From NCBI GenBank assembly GCA_021845665.1, contig JAJZVO010000028.1, positions 1 through 53,181 of the forward strand: a DNA stretch of 53,181 nucleotides, written 5' to 3'. The notes under the pieces were generated by a model. It made no database searches. It was not told the origin of the DNA and worked only from the letters and a program-made list of their open reading frames with translations. A program made the translations under genes and the position numbers. Shown here in pieces: positions 1 through 9,115 of this stretch (position 1 is the stretch's first letter; each line of letters opens with the position of its first letter). The stretch comes from Bacteroidota bacterium (GTDB lineage: Bacteria > Bacteroidota > Ignavibacteria > Kryptoniales > JAKASW01).

Positions 1-60
1 CTTCACAGGCGTCCATTTTTAATGGATGCCGATGGTGCGTTATATTTTTGTCGCACACCC
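1..60. repeat. Dispersed hairpin repeat, left copy
   Basis: These 60 bases recur identically at 36249-36308. They contain an imperfect hairpin at 8-30 (GGCGTCCATT, 3-nt loop, AATGGATGCC, one G.T pair) followed by a T-rich stretch. A relative at 34820-34870 has the same fold with changed bases. The copy may begin before the window. It is intergenic and non-coding; the function is unknown and REP-like is the nearest description. Confidence 0.8.
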
Positions 61-374
61 GACTCGAGAAGTCGAGTCGGGATGCTCCATCCAGTTGACA
101 GGAGTCATGGTGCGATCAGTTCAGGCTTCGACAGGGAAAGGAGAGGTCTGATGGGCGCAGTGGGATGTTTTCAACTGAAATGAAGTACGCCCAGTTGGAC
201 TCGAACCAACAACCTTCCCGACTCGAGAAGTCGAGTCGGGATGCTCCATCCAGTTGACAGGAGTCATGGTGCGATCAGTTCAGGCTTCGACAGGGAAAGG
301 AGAGGTCTGATGGGCGCAGTGGGATGTTTTCAACTGAAATGAAGTACGCCCAGTTGGACTCGAACCAACAACCT
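58..374. repeat. 159-bp tandem duplication carrying a tRNA-Arg 3' end
   Basis: Bases 58-215 are repeated at 217-374 with a period of 159 and no difference that I can find. Each unit starts with a perfect hairpin (10-bp arms CCCGACTCGA/TCGAGTCGGG, GAAG loop; 58-81 and 217-240). Each ends in the last ~30 nt of tRNA-Arg (186-215 and 345-374). Only the second unit continues into a whole tRNA gene. The hairpin could act as a terminator, although no T-run follows it. Unequal recombination or replication slippage is the simplest origin; an assembly artefact is possible. Confidence 0.85.
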
Positions 375-418
375 ACGGCTTAGAAGGCCGTTGCTCTATC
401 CAATTGAGCTATGGGCGC
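345..418 (-). tRNA. tRNA-Arg (anticodon UCU)
   Basis: Read on the minus strand this 74-nt sequence folds into a full cloverleaf. It has a 7-bp acceptor stem with a terminal G.U pair, D stem GCTC/GAGC, anticodon stem ACGGC/GCCGT with loop CTTCTAA (anticodon TCT), T stem GTTGG/CCAAC with loop TTCGAGT, and discriminator A. CCA is not encoded. It reads AGA and AGG codons. A 3' fragment of the same gene lies at 186-215 in the tandem duplication. Confidence 0.93.
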
Positions 419-590
419 GTCGGAGCATTAAGTTAATCAATAGGAGGCTGAAAATAAAAGGAGTCTGTTTCAATTTCTGAATTCTCGGCTCGACCGTCGT
501 ATAAATTCGGCAACCAGACGCTTTTAGAACGGGGCAACGACTTTTTACCTTTAACTTTTCACTTCCGATTGATATATTTTTTGCACAAAA

Positions 591-1970
591 ATGCAGAAAT
601 ACCACCGAACACGAAAGCGCACCTCTCAATCACTCCTCAAATCAAGTTATCCAAGTCTGAGTGAGCCTTTCAGAGAAAAACTCCCCAACGGCGTAACCGT
701 AATCGGGGAAAGCATCCCTTCGGTGGAAAGCATTGCCGTGGGCTTGTGGGTCAACTTCGGCTCGCGTGATGAGAAGAAAGAAGAAAACGGGCTCACTCAC
801 CTGATTGAACACATGGTATTCAAAGGGACCGAGCACTTCACGGCAGAAGAGCTGGTCGGCACGATCGAGGGTCGTGGCGGTTATATAAATGCTTTCACGA
901 CAAAAGAGTATTCGTGCTATTACGCTAAGGTCTTCAGGAATGAGCTTGAGCCGACTTTGAGTGTGCTGGCGGACCTTGTGATCCATCCGCTTTTCCGAAA
1001 GTCTGATCTTCAAAACGAACGGAAAGTGGTTTTGACCGAGATGCAGGAGGTCTACGACGATCCTGAAGACTGGGGAATGGATTTCATAGAGGAGAAAATT
1101 TTCCGTGACAGTCCGCTTTCAATGCCGATAATAGGGAAAGGTTCGACGTTACGCAGTTTTGAGGCGGATGACTTGAGGAGGTTTCATCGAAAGAACTTCA
1201 CAGCAGACAGAATAGCGATCAGCATCGCGGGTAATTTCGAGAAGCCGGCGCTGATGGATTTGGCGTATAAACACTTTTCACCGCTTGCGCAGAGCTCCCG
1301 TATTTTCATACGGAACAAACCTGCTGCAGGACGGCCTCACAATTGCACTATCCGGCGTGATGTCGGTAAGCAGGGGCATTTGATATTAGGGGCGGTTGCA
1401 CCAGGTTTAGACGACATCCGTAGATATGCCGCGTCAATGGTGGGCGTTATACTCGGGGAAGGGTCGAGTTCCCGGTTGTACAAGAGTGTTCGTGAGAAAG
1501 ACGGTCTCGCGTACTCGATATACTCATATGGTTCGACATATGCGGATACCGGAGTTATGGGAATTTATGCCTGCACTTCGACCGGAGATTTTTCGAGGGC
1601 AGAGAAAAGAATCTACGAGACCATCGATGAGTTTGTAAGAAATGGCCCCACAAATGAAGAAGTGCGGAGAGCAAAGGCACAGTTGAAAGCGGGAATAATC
1701 TTCTCGCTCGAGAATTTGTGGGACAGGGCATCGCTCTTTGCGAGAGACGAGCTTTATTACGGGGCGAAGACGAAGTTTTCGGAGTCGCTCGAATCAATAG
1801 AGAAAGTGACAGAGGCTGAAATCTCCGAAGCTGCAGACAGCCTTCAAAGGGGCAGCCTCACGTCAGTCAAAATACTACCCAATTCCGCTCGCGGCATTGC
1901 GGGTCGTTCGAAGGATTCCATGCCGGGGCGCCAGACGACTAAACCAGTGCGGAGATCCCGCCTTGTTTGA
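591..1970 (+). CDS. M16 family zinc metallopeptidase (processing-peptidase-like)
   Basis: The 459-residue product is an insulinase-family (M16B) protease resembling the bacterial YmxG/mitochondrial processing peptidase beta group. The inverted zinc motif HLIEH is at residues 70-74 (ligands H70 and H74, catalytic E73), and the third ligand is E150 in a VVLTEMQEV context. The second, inactive M16 domain fills the C-terminal half. No signal peptide is seen, so it is probably cytoplasmic. The ATG at 591 has no Shine-Dalgarno site and follows an AT-rich stretch, so a short leader or leaderless mRNA is possible; residues 1-25 are unlike the family. ald follows after 18 nt, which suggests cotranscription. 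Confidence 0.9.
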   Translation: MQKYHRTRKRTSQSLLKSSYPSLSEPFREKLPNGVTVIGESIPSVESIAVGLWVNFGSRDEKKEENGLTHLIEHMVFKGTEHFTAEELVGTIEGRGGYINAFTTKEYSCYYAKVFRNELEPTLSVLADLVIHPLFRKSDLQNERKVVLTEMQEVYDDPEDWGMDFIEEKIFRDSPLSMPIIGKGSTLRSFEADDLRRFHRKNFTADRIAISIAGNFEKPALMDLAYKHFSPLAQSSRIFIRNKPAAGRPHNCTIRRDVGKQGHLILGAVAPGLDDIRRYAASMVGVILGEGSSSRLYKSVREKDGLAYSIYSYGSTYADTGVMGIYACTSTGDFSRAEKRIYETIDEFVRNGPTNEEVRRAKAQLKAGIIFSLENLWDRASLFARDELYYGAKTKFSESLESIEKVTEAEISEAADSLQRGSLTSVKILPNSARGIAGRSKDSMPGRQTTKPVRRSRLV

Positions 1971-1988
1971 AAGGAGAATCTGATCCAC

Positions 1989-3104
1989 ATGATCGTAGGA
2001 TTACTGAAAGAGATCAAACCCAACGAGAACCGCGTAGCACTGCTCCCGGCGGGCGTAGAACTTATGGTGGCACATGGACACAAGGTTTTGGTTGAAAGAA
2101 ATGCGGGTGTGGGCAGCGGGTTTTTCGACGACCTTTACAAGAAAGCCGGGGCCAAAATAATCCCGACAGCCGCAGAGATCTACGAGTCCGCTGAAATGGT
2201 TATGAAAGTAAAGGAGCCAATCAAACCCGAATACAAACTAATAAGGGAAGACCAGATAGTTTTCACTTATTTCCACTTCGCCGCGAGCAAGGAATTGACC
2301 GAGGCGATGATGAAGTCAAAGGCAATATGCATCGCCTATGAGACAGTGCAGAAGGCGGACCGGTCTCTTCCACTCCTGATACCGATGAGTGAGGTGGCCG
2401 GCCGGATGGCCCCGCAGGAAGGTGCGAAGTATATTGAAAAGACGATGGGAGGACGCGGAGTATTGCTCGGCGGAGTCCCCGGAGTCGAACCCTCCGATGT
2501 TGTCATTATCGGAGGCGGAATTGTTGGACAGAACGCCGCGCGCATCGCTGCAGGATTCGGCGCGAGGGTGACGATACTCGACAACGACCTTTACAAACTC
2601 CGTTACCTCGACGATGTGATGCCGAAGAACGTCCAGACGCTCGCCTCGAACCCATACAATATCCGCAAGGCCGCTTCAAGGGCCGATGTGCTGATTGGCG
2701 CGGTCCTGATACCGGGCGCGAAAGCTCCCAAGCTTGTGACCAAGGCTATGCTCAAGGACATGAAGGAGGGCTCCGTAATCGTCGACGTGTCGGTGGATCA
2801 GGGCGGATGCATAGAGACCTGTCACCCCACAACGCACGAGGACCCGACTTACGTCGTAGACGGCGTGGTACATTATTGTGTGGCTAATATGCCCGGCGCG
2901 GTTCCGTTCACGTCTACGGTCGCTCTCACGAACGCCACGCTTCCGTACGCTTTGCAGATTGCGGGCAGCGGATGGCAAAAGGCCGTAAAGGCGAACAACG
3001 AGGTCAGGCTCGGACTCAACATGGCATTTGGCAAAATTACATACAAACACGTCGCTGAAGCTTTCGATTTCGAATATACCACTGTAGAGGACGTCCTGAA
3101 TTGA
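1989..3104 (+). CDS. ald: Alanine dehydrogenase
   Basis: This 371-residue enzyme would interconvert L-alanine + NAD+ and pyruvate + ammonia + NADH. Known active-site residues are in register: R15, K75 (in MKVKEP), H96 (FHF) and D270 (SVDQGG). The Rossmann motif GGGIVGQNAA starts at residue 175, and D198 is placed to select NAD+. Length and end-to-end similarity are normal for the family. The ATG at 1989 has AAAGGAGA 11-12 nt upstream. It lies 18 nt behind the M16 peptidase. The start and product are secure; whether it runs catabolically or assimilates ammonia cannot be told from sequence. Confidence 0.96.
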   Translation: MIVGLLKEIKPNENRVALLPAGVELMVAHGHKVLVERNAGVGSGFFDDLYKKAGAKIIPTAAEIYESAEMVMKVKEPIKPEYKLIREDQIVFTYFHFAASKELTEAMMKSKAICIAYETVQKADRSLPLLIPMSEVAGRMAPQEGAKYIEKTMGGRGVLLGGVPGVEPSDVVIIGGGIVGQNAARIAAGFGARVTILDNDLYKLRYLDDVMPKNVQTLASNPYNIRKAASRADVLIGAVLIPGAKAPKLVTKAMLKDMKEGSVIVDVSVDQGGCIETCHPTTHEDPTYVVDGVVHYCVANMPGAVPFTSTVALTNATLPYALQIAGSGWQKAVKANNEVRLGLNMAFGKITYKHVAEAFDFEYTTVEDVLN

Positions 3105-3175
3105 GAAGAGTGGAATGCGCTGCCGGGGCGATATGCTTCGCGTGAGTTGCCGAAGGAGAAATTATCTTTAAATTC

Positions 3176-3206
3176 TTGTTTGGAAACGTGTACATTTATT
3201 ACTTTG
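3176..3206 (+). promoter_or_regulatory. Candidate Bacteroidota-type promoter of nuoG
   Basis: TTG at 3176-3178 (-33) is followed after exactly 20 nt by TTACTTTG at 3199-3206 (one mismatch to TAnnTTTG, -7). The predicted transcript would start near 3212, giving a leader of about 20 nt before the nuoG ATG at 3232. Three other promoter candidates in the window have the same spacing. Confidence 0.4.
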
Positions 3207-3231
3207 TTTTTATTAGAAATGGTAGGACGAA

Positions 3232-4947
3232 ATGCCTAAGGTAACAATAGTTGAAGATCCCGTCAGCGGGAAAGGAAAAACAGTAGAGGTTGAAAACGGC
3301 ACTACTGTAATCCGCGCAGCGGCGAAGGTGGGTGTGGAGATTCCTCACTTTTGCTGGCACCCCGGCTTGTCCGTCGCCGGAAATTGCAGGATGTGCCTGG
3401 TTGAAATAGAGAAGATGCCGAAGCTGGCGATAGCCTGCGCGACGCAGGTTGCCGACGGTATGGTTGTACACGTCAATTCCGAAAAAGCTCTCAATGCCCG
3501 CAAGGCGGTACTCGAATTCATTCTGATCAATCATCCGCTCGATTGCCCGATATGCGATGAGGCCGGCGAGTGCAACCTGCAGGATTACACTTACAGCCAT
3601 GGTCCGGGGCACAGCGCGTTCCAGGAAGCGAAGAACAAAAAGCCGAAACGCGTTCCGCTCGGTCCAAATGTGGTTTACGATGCGGAGAGATGCATCCTCT
3701 GCTCGAGGTGCATTCGCTTCATGGACGAGATTGCGAAGGAGCCGACGCTCACTTTCGTCGAACGCGGCGACAGGGTCTTCATCGACACCTTCCCCGGGAA
3801 GGAGCTTACCAATCCCTATTCGATGAATGTGATAGACCTGTGTCCGGTCGGCGCACTTACGAACCGTGATTACAGATTCAAGGCAAGGGTCTGGGAGACT
3901 TCCTCGACAGAGGCGATCTGCACAGGGTGTGCGCGCGGCTGCAATACGAACGTCTGGGTTAGAAATAATGAGATCCTTCGCCTTACTCCGCGCAACAATC
4001 CTGAAGTGAACAACTACTGGATTTGCGACAACGGCAGGCTGAATTCTTTCAGACATGTAAATTCCGCAGATCGCATCAACTCTCCGATGATAAGGAAAGA
4101 CGGAAGTCTTCAGGAAGTCGGCTGGGACGAAGCGCTTGCCCATGCCGCCGCTGCACTGAAGCCATTTTCGAAAGATGAAGTCGCCGTACTCGGTTCTGCT
4201 TATTCGTCTGTTGAGGACAACTACATTCTCCAGAAGTTCGCGAAACAGATACTCGGAACGTCGAACATAGATTTTCTCAGACATGAGGTGCCTGGCGATG
4301 AGGATAACCTGCTCATTCGCGCAGACAAGGCCCCGAATGCTTTCGGTGCCCGCGCAGTGGGCGTCGTTTCGCCGAAGAACATGGATTCTGCCCGGATTTT
4401 TGAGCTGATCGGCGCCGGGAAGATCAAGGCGCTCTACGTCATGGACGACGAAGTCGCGGCCACAAAGGAGATCGAGGAGCTTCTCGCGAAATTGGATTTG
4501 CTCGTCGTCAACAGCTGGGTCAACAGCAAAACCACCCAGCTCGCTGACGTTATTTTCCCGAGCGCTACGTTTGCCGAGAAGTACGGCACATACGTGAACT
4601 TCCTCGGACGGGTTCAGCTCTCCCGGCCCGCCGTATCGACGCTCGATCAGGACAGAGTCCCGGGCCGTTTCAACATGAGCAGACTCGACAATTTCGGGAG
4701 CGCCTTTGACAGATGGAACAAAGGCCCGCGGCGAAATGTGAGATCGTCGTGGGAAATCATTTCGGCGATAAGCAATCTCCTCGGCGGCAAGATGCGCTAT
4801 CAATCGGCACAGAAGGTGTTCGATGAAGTAGCACAATCGGTCCCTGTCTTCAAAGGCCTGTCTTATTCGAAACTCGGCGAGCGCGGTGCGTTATTGTCCG
4901 AAGGAGCCCTCGGAAAGAAGCCCAAAGAAGAAGCGCTTGCCAGGTAA
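3232..4947 (+). CDS. nuoG: NADH-quinone oxidoreductase subunit G (short form)
   Basis: This is the iron-sulfur subunit of the complex I peripheral arm, passing electrons from the FMN subunit toward the quinone site. All cluster ligands are visible: [2Fe-2S] C41/C52/C55/C69; the His-Cys [4Fe-4S] H101/C105/C108/C114; a second [4Fe-4S] C154/C157/C160/C204; and the extra N7-type set C230/C233/C237/C265 that opens the molybdopterin-oxidoreductase-like domain. At 571 residues it is shorter than the usual 680-900; the C-terminal molybdopterin-like domain is reduced. nuoH and nuoI follow, but no nuoE/F or nuoJ-N is in the window. The ATG at 3232 lies just behind a promoter candidate. Confidence 0.93.
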   Translation: MPKVTIVEDPVSGKGKTVEVENGTTVIRAAAKVGVEIPHFCWHPGLSVAGNCRMCLVEIEKMPKLAIACATQVADGMVVHVNSEKALNARKAVLEFILINHPLDCPICDEAGECNLQDYTYSHGPGHSAFQEAKNKKPKRVPLGPNVVYDAERCILCSRCIRFMDEIAKEPTLTFVERGDRVFIDTFPGKELTNPYSMNVIDLCPVGALTNRDYRFKARVWETSSTEAICTGCARGCNTNVWVRNNEILRLTPRNNPEVNNYWICDNGRLNSFRHVNSADRINSPMIRKDGSLQEVGWDEALAHAAAALKPFSKDEVAVLGSAYSSVEDNYILQKFAKQILGTSNIDFLRHEVPGDEDNLLIRADKAPNAFGARAVGVVSPKNMDSARIFELIGAGKIKALYVMDDEVAATKEIEELLAKLDLLVVNSWVNSKTTQLADVIFPSATFAEKYGTYVNFLGRVQLSRPAVSTLDQDRVPGRFNMSRLDNFGSAFDRWNKGPRRNVRSSWEIISAISNLLGGKMRYQSAQKVFDEVAQSVPVFKGLSYSKLGERGALLSEGALGKKPKEEALAR

Positions 4948-4948
4948 T

Positions 4949-4984
4949 TCCGGCAGGTGATTCAGATATTCTGCCGGACTTTTC
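4949..4984 (+). terminator. Hairpin between nuoG and nuoH, terminator-like
   Basis: The arms TCCGGCAG (4949-4956) and CTGCCGGA (4971-4978) form an 8-bp stem with a 14-nt loop, followed by CTTTTCC. It begins directly after the nuoG stop codon. It could terminate or attenuate, or be a processing hairpin; the T-run is weak. Confidence 0.4.
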
Positions 4985-5071
4985 CCCGGCCTAAAAACTA
5001 AACACAAGTGAGCGGGTCCCGACTGCGGAGATGCGTTGGAGACCGGATCCTAAAAAAAGAGCTGAAGACGA

Positions 5072-6088
5072 ATGATAGTACTCGTACCCCTGATAAAGGT
5101 AATCGTAGTTGTCCTGATAGTCCTCGGGATTGTCTCTTATCTTGTCCTGGCTGAACGCAAAATCAGCGCATACATGCAGGACAGAATCGGCCCTAATCGC
5201 GTCGGACCTAAAGGACTCTTCCAGCCGTTTGCCGACATCATTAAGCTTGTCTTGAAAGAGATGATCGTTCCGGAGAATGCAAACGGCTTCATACACGCCC
5301 TGGCGCCAATAATATCGATAACGGTTGCGGTCGGTGCTTTGGCAGTTATCCCGTTCGGTAATTACATAGTGATCGGCGGCCAGAGAATCAGCCTTATGGT
5401 GGCGAACGTCAATATTGGCGTGCTTTATATTCTGGCGATGTCGTCTCTCGGAGTGTACGGAATTACGCTCAGCGGCTGGTCATCAAATAGCAAGTACTCG
5501 TTGCTCGGTGGTCTCCGTTCCTCGGCACAAATGATCAGTTACGAGCTTTCGCTGGGCTTGAGTCTGGTCGGAGTGCTCATGATCGACGGGACGCTCCAGC
5601 TTGACAAGATTACGATGGCTCAAAGCGCAGGGTTGTGGAATATAGTCTACCAGCCACTCGGCTTCCTGATCTTCGTGACCGCAGCCTTTGCTGAGACAAA
5701 CCGGCTTCCGTTCGACCTTCCCGAGGCGGAGCCTGAACTTGTCGGCGGTTACCACACCGAGTATAGCGGCATGCGATGGGGACTTTTCTTCCTTTCCGAG
5801 TATACGAATATGATTGTATCGAGCGCGCTGATGGTTGCACTTTATTTCGGCGGATGGTCTTTGCCTTTCATAAATTACGCCGCAATGGCGCCGAACCTCG
5901 CCGCGCTTGTACAGGTAGTGACTTTTTTTGCAAAGGTCGGTGTATTGATATTTATTTTCATGTGGGTCCGATGGACTCTGCCACGTTTCAGGTATGATCA
6001 GCTCATGAATGTGGGTTGGAAAATCATGCTTCCGCTCGCGATTCTGAATTTACTTGGAACCGGCGCAGTGCTCCTGGCAGTTAAGTAA
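5072..6088 (+). CDS. nuoH: NADH-quinone oxidoreductase subunit H
   Basis: This 338-residue integral membrane protein links the peripheral and membrane arms of complex I and lines the quinone chamber. About eight hydrophobic helices are visible. The conserved segment GPNRVGPKGLFQPFADIIKL follows helix 1, and the acidic quinone-site loop LPFDLPEAEPELVGGYHTEY sits in the second half. The length is typical. The gene starts 124 nt after nuoG with the hairpin at 4949-4984 between them, and nuoI follows after 13 nt. The ATG at 5072 has only a poor ribosome-binding site. Confidence 0.95.
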   Translation: MIVLVPLIKVIVVVLIVLGIVSYLVLAERKISAYMQDRIGPNRVGPKGLFQPFADIIKLVLKEMIVPENANGFIHALAPIISITVAVGALAVIPFGNYIVIGGQRISLMVANVNIGVLYILAMSSLGVYGITLSGWSSNSKYSLLGGLRSSAQMISYELSLGLSLVGVLMIDGTLQLDKITMAQSAGLWNIVYQPLGFLIFVTAAFAETNRLPFDLPEAEPELVGGYHTEYSGMRWGLFFLSEYTNMIVSSALMVALYFGGWSLPFINYAAMAPNLAALVQVVTFFAKVGVLIFIFMWVRWTLPRFRYDQLMNVGWKIMLPLAILNLLGTGAVLLAVK

Positions 6089-6101
6089 TATGAGGTCATA
6101 A

Positions 6102-6608
6102 ATGACGAACAATGGTAATGGAAGAAAGGGACCCCAATTGACTCTCTGGGAGAAACTCTATTTCCCCGAGATTATACATGGGATGTCCATAACATTTAAA
6201 GCACTCTTCAGACCGAAATTTACCCGTCAATATCCTGAAGAACGATGGGTCCCGCCACCGGTGTTTCGAGGAAGGCCGGTGCTTGTGGTGGAAGACGAGA
6301 CAAATGTCGAACGCTGTGTCGCCTGCGGTCTCTGTGCGAGAGTCTGCCCGTCGCTTGCCATCCAGGTGCAGGCCGCCGAAACAGAACTCGATAAAGAGAG
6401 ATACCCCGAGCTATTTGAGATAAATATGTTGAGATGCATCTTCTGCGGATTCTGCGAAGAGGTCTGCCCGGAAGAGGCGATCATAATGAGCAAGGATTAC
6501 GAGATGACCTTCAGCAACTCGAAGGACGCAGTCTTCGGCAAGGATAAACTCCTGACCCCCGCATCTCAGCTTAAAGACAGGCTGGAATTCCTTAAGCAAT
6601 ATCGCTGA
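6102..6608 (+). CDS. nuoI: NADH-quinone oxidoreductase subunit I
   Basis: This 168-residue ferredoxin-like subunit holds clusters N6a and N6b, which pass electrons to the terminal cluster N2. The two CxxCxxCxxxCP motifs are C72/C75/C78/C82 and C112/C115/C118/C122. The N-terminal helix [20 protein letters not shown] is typical for membrane-arm contact. It is cotranscribed with nuoH (13-nt gap), and GAGGT precedes the ATG at 6102. The remaining complex I genes must be elsewhere. Confidence 0.95.
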   Translation: MTNNGNGRKGPQLTLWEKLYFPEIIHGMSITFKALFRPKFTRQYPEERWVPPPVFRGRPVLVVEDETNVERCVACGLCARVCPSLAIQVQAAETELDKERYPELFEINMLRCIFCGFCEEVCPEEAIIMSKDYEMTFSNSKDAVFGKDKLLTPASQLKDRLEFLKQYR

Positions 6609-6754
6609 TTTCCTTTTCCATTGGTGGTCAAAGTCGGGAGAAGGAAAATCTTTACCGCCGAAGAGATGAACGTGTCGTCCCCTATCGGCAGCAGGTCACA
6701 TCATATATTGCCCGCCTCCGGATCGCGCGGTCAAAGTATTTGAAGGAGAGCTTG

Positions 6755-7168
6755 ATGAAATCTCACACTGAATATCTTTGGTTCAATACGAAGAACAGGA
6801 AAGAGCTTGTCAACATCACCGGTGATGTCGAGAAGAATGTCAAAGCAAGCGGAGTCCAGGAGGGATTCTGTCTTGTCAGTGCGATGCATATCACAAGCGG
6901 CATCTGGGTCAACGACGAGGAGCAGGGACTGAAGGAAGACGTTATGGAACTCCTCGAGTCTCTGGCGCCGTTCAAGCCGGAATACAGGCATCATCGGACG
7001 GGGGAAGACAACGCCGACGCTCATTTGAAGAGGACTCTAATACACCATCAGGTGGTCCTGCCGATAACCAAAGGCAGGCTTGACCTCGGACCGTGGGAGC
7101 AGGTCTTTTACGCGGAGTTTGACGGACAAAGAAGGAAAAGGGTCGTGGTAAAAATAATCGGTGAGTAA
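6755..7168 (+). CDS. YjbQ/UPF0047 family protein
   Basis: This 137-residue protein belongs to the YjbQ family, reported to have secondary thiamine-phosphate synthase activity. Family signatures are H45 in [22 protein letters not shown] at 83-91, and the end motif [18 protein letters not shown] at 112-129. The start is placed at the ATG at 6755 because AAGGAG lies 6 nt upstream; the longer in-frame TTG at 6740 lacks such a site. It lies 146 nt behind nuoI and is probably a separate unit. The family call is firm but the physiological role is not. Confidence 0.9.
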   Translation: MKSHTEYLWFNTKNRKELVNITGDVEKNVKASGVQEGFCLVSAMHITSGIWVNDEEQGLKEDVMELLESLAPFKPEYRHHRTGEDNADAHLKRTLIHHQVVLPITKGRLDLGPWEQVFYAEFDGQRRKRVVVKIIGE

Positions 7169-7474
7169 GAACTCGCCTTTCCTTATATTGATATAGTAGT
7201 ACGCGTAGCAAGAATAACACAAAAGAATACAATTTTGACAGTGCTTTCGAAGTCCCATTTCAAATCTTCGCCGGTCGCGATTTACGGAAAACCCGGATCC
7301 TGCATCCTTAGGACTAAATTTGACCCATTCTGCCAAAACGTTTCTAATCCAATCCTTCACAATCGCCACGATAATTTCTCATTGATTTCATCCGATAATA
7401 GAATAGGCTGTAGTTTCGAGTCAGCCGCCGGAGCGGGTTACAGAGTCTTATGAACTGGAGACCCGAAAAAGAAA
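7169..7474. other. Intergenic, no feature recognised
   Basis: 306 bp between YjbQ and the DUF192 gene. The stretch is AT-richer than its neighbours. I see no coding pattern, tRNA or clear hairpin; a promoter for the DUF192 gene presumably lies here. Confidence 0.5.
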
Positions 7475-8008
7475 ATGCATTTCCGGACGAATAAATCAGA
7501 GAGACGCACGGTCTCTGTGCTGCCGGCCCTCCTTGGGCTGCCGCTGTTTCTTGTGTTCACCTGCGTTTCAATCGGGTATTCGCAGGGGGTGGGAAGCGCT
7601 TCTGCTGCGTCGGGTGGTCCGGCATTCAAAGCACAGGGTCAACTTGTGTTTCTCAAGCACGGCTCCGGCGCAATGCTCAAGATGATCACAATCCAGATCG
7701 CGGACAATGACGCCGAGCGTGCGGAAGGATTAATGTGGAGAAGGTACATGCCGGAAAACGAAGGCATGCTTTTTATTTTCGGAGATCAGGAGCTACTTAC
7801 GTTCTGGATGAAGAATACATATATCCCGCTCGATATGGTTTTCGCAAACAAGGAAGGTAAGATTGTGCGAATTTACCCGGATGCCACGCCCCTCAGCGAG
7901 GCCTCGATCTCTTCGAACAGCCCCGCGCAGTATGTCGTAGAAGTGAACGCGGGCTTCTGTGCGAAATACGGAATTAACGTCGGCGACAAGATTGAATTCG
8001 AGAGATAG
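7475..8008 (+). CDS. Secreted DUF192 family protein
   Basis: The 177-residue product starts with a basic N-terminus and a hydrophobic stretch (about residues 15-35) ending near a cleavable SQG/SAS region, so it is exported. The DUF192 domain fills residues 50-177 and shows GLMWRRYMPENEGMLFIF and FWMKNTYIPLDMVF, the two hallmark blocks, and the ending VGDKIEF. The biochemical role of DUF192 is not established. It is followed after 168 nt by an M23 peptidase gene. Confidence 0.88.
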   Translation: MHFRTNKSERRTVSVLPALLGLPLFLVFTCVSIGYSQGVGSASAASGGPAFKAQGQLVFLKHGSGAMLKMITIQIADNDAERAEGLMWRRYMPENEGMLFIFGDQELLTFWMKNTYIPLDMVFANKEGKIVRIYPDATPLSEASISSNSPAQYVVEVNAGFCAKYGINVGDKIEFER

Positions 8009-8176
8009 AATATCTTCGCGTCGAGTCATATTTGCTGTACTTATAGTTGGCGATGACACCGCACTAGTCCCGCCGCCCGGCATGGCGCTACCGTGGACAA
8101 CGGTGTCCGACCACGCCTGCGAATCTCGTGACAACTGTCATGAAGTTCAGCCTGAATACCGAAAGAGGAAGGTCTA

Positions 8177-9115
8177 ATGCCGAAGATTTATTATTATTCC
8201 AAATCCGATCTATCGTATAAGAAGGTCACTCGCGGAAAGATGTGGGGGACCGTTGTTTCGGTGGTGGTGCTTTCCTCAGTAGTCACGATGTTGTCAGGAT
8301 ATCTTGGGATAGATCCCTTCGGACTTAAAGCCCTTCGTCTTGACACCGTATCAAGCGAAAACGCATCGCTGAAAGCGCGACTTATCTCGCTCAATTCGAA
8401 ATTGGAAGGCTTTCAAAAAGATATGTCGGTTCTCGGCAGAAGCGACAATCTGATACGGACCTCCGTCGATCTCCCGGTTCTTTCGAGGGGGGTCAGGGGT
8501 GTATCGATCGGAGGCGTTGCTATGAACACCGACTACGGTATACCGCAGAACGCGGGCAACCTGATAGCCACAGCAACCCAACGGTTGGCGATGCTAAACA
8601 GGGAAGCGAGGTTGCAGAAAGACAGCTACGCAGATGTCCTTAAGAAATACAAGAGCAACCAGAAGCTCTTCAGACATATACCCGCCATCGAACCGATAAG
8701 GGGTGGAATAATCTCCAGCCCGTTCGGCATGAGGTTCCATCCGATATTGCGCATGATGCTGATGCATGAAGGCATAGACATCGAAGCTCCCGTCGGGACT
8801 CCGGTCCATGTCTCGGGGAACGGGGTTGTAACTTACGTCGGACTTCGGGGAGGATATGGAAACGTAATCGAGGTTGATAACGGATTCGGATATGAGACTC
8901 TCTACGCGCACCTCTCCAAGTTTCTTGTGAAAGTAGGACAGAAAGTAAAAAGAGGTCAGGTAATCGGCTTGAGCGGAGACACCGGACTTTCTACAGGACC
9001 GCACCTCCACTATGGCGTAATGAAGGACGGAGTTTTTGTTAACCCACAGGACTACTATTTTCAGGGGCAGCAATACGAGTCGAGGAGACTCTACAGCATT
9101 CTCGCAAAGAAGTAA
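8177..9115 (+). CDS. Membrane-anchored M23 (LytM-type) peptidase
   Basis: This 312-residue cell-envelope protein has one transmembrane helix (about residues 23-45), a coiled-coil stretch (about 55-85) and a C-terminal M23 domain (about 175-290). LytM catalytic residues are all present: H197 and D201 (HEGID), H245 (YAHL), and H276 and H278 (HLH). It is therefore likely an active peptidoglycan endopeptidase acting in the periplasm. The layout matches proteins used in division or envelope remodelling in Bacteroidota. AGGAAGG sits just ahead of the ATG at 8177. Confidence 0.92.
   Translation: MPKIYYYSKSDLSYKKVTRGKMWGTVVSVVVLSSVVTMLSGYLGIDPFGLKALRLDTVSSENASLKARLISLNSKLEGFQKDMSVLGRSDNLIRTSVDLPVLSRGVRGVSIGGVAMNTDYGIPQNAGNLIATATQRLAMLNREARLQKDSYADVLKKYKSNQKLFRHIPAIEPIRGGIISSPFGMRFHPILRMMLMHEGIDIEAPVGTPVHVSGNGVVTYVGLRGGYGNVIEVDNGFGYETLYAHLSKFLVKVGQKVKRGQVIGLSGDTGLSTGPHLHYGVMKDGVFVNPQDYYFQGQQYESRRLYSILAKK

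Noticed and set aside
186-215. Second tRNA gene
   Set aside because: Only the T arm and acceptor 3' strand are present; the rest is replaced by the next duplication unit.
3199-4836. 545-codon open frame antisense to nuoG
   Set aside because: It is the mirror of a conserved gene with all iron-sulfur ligands; the antisense frame has no family likeness and arises from codon bias.
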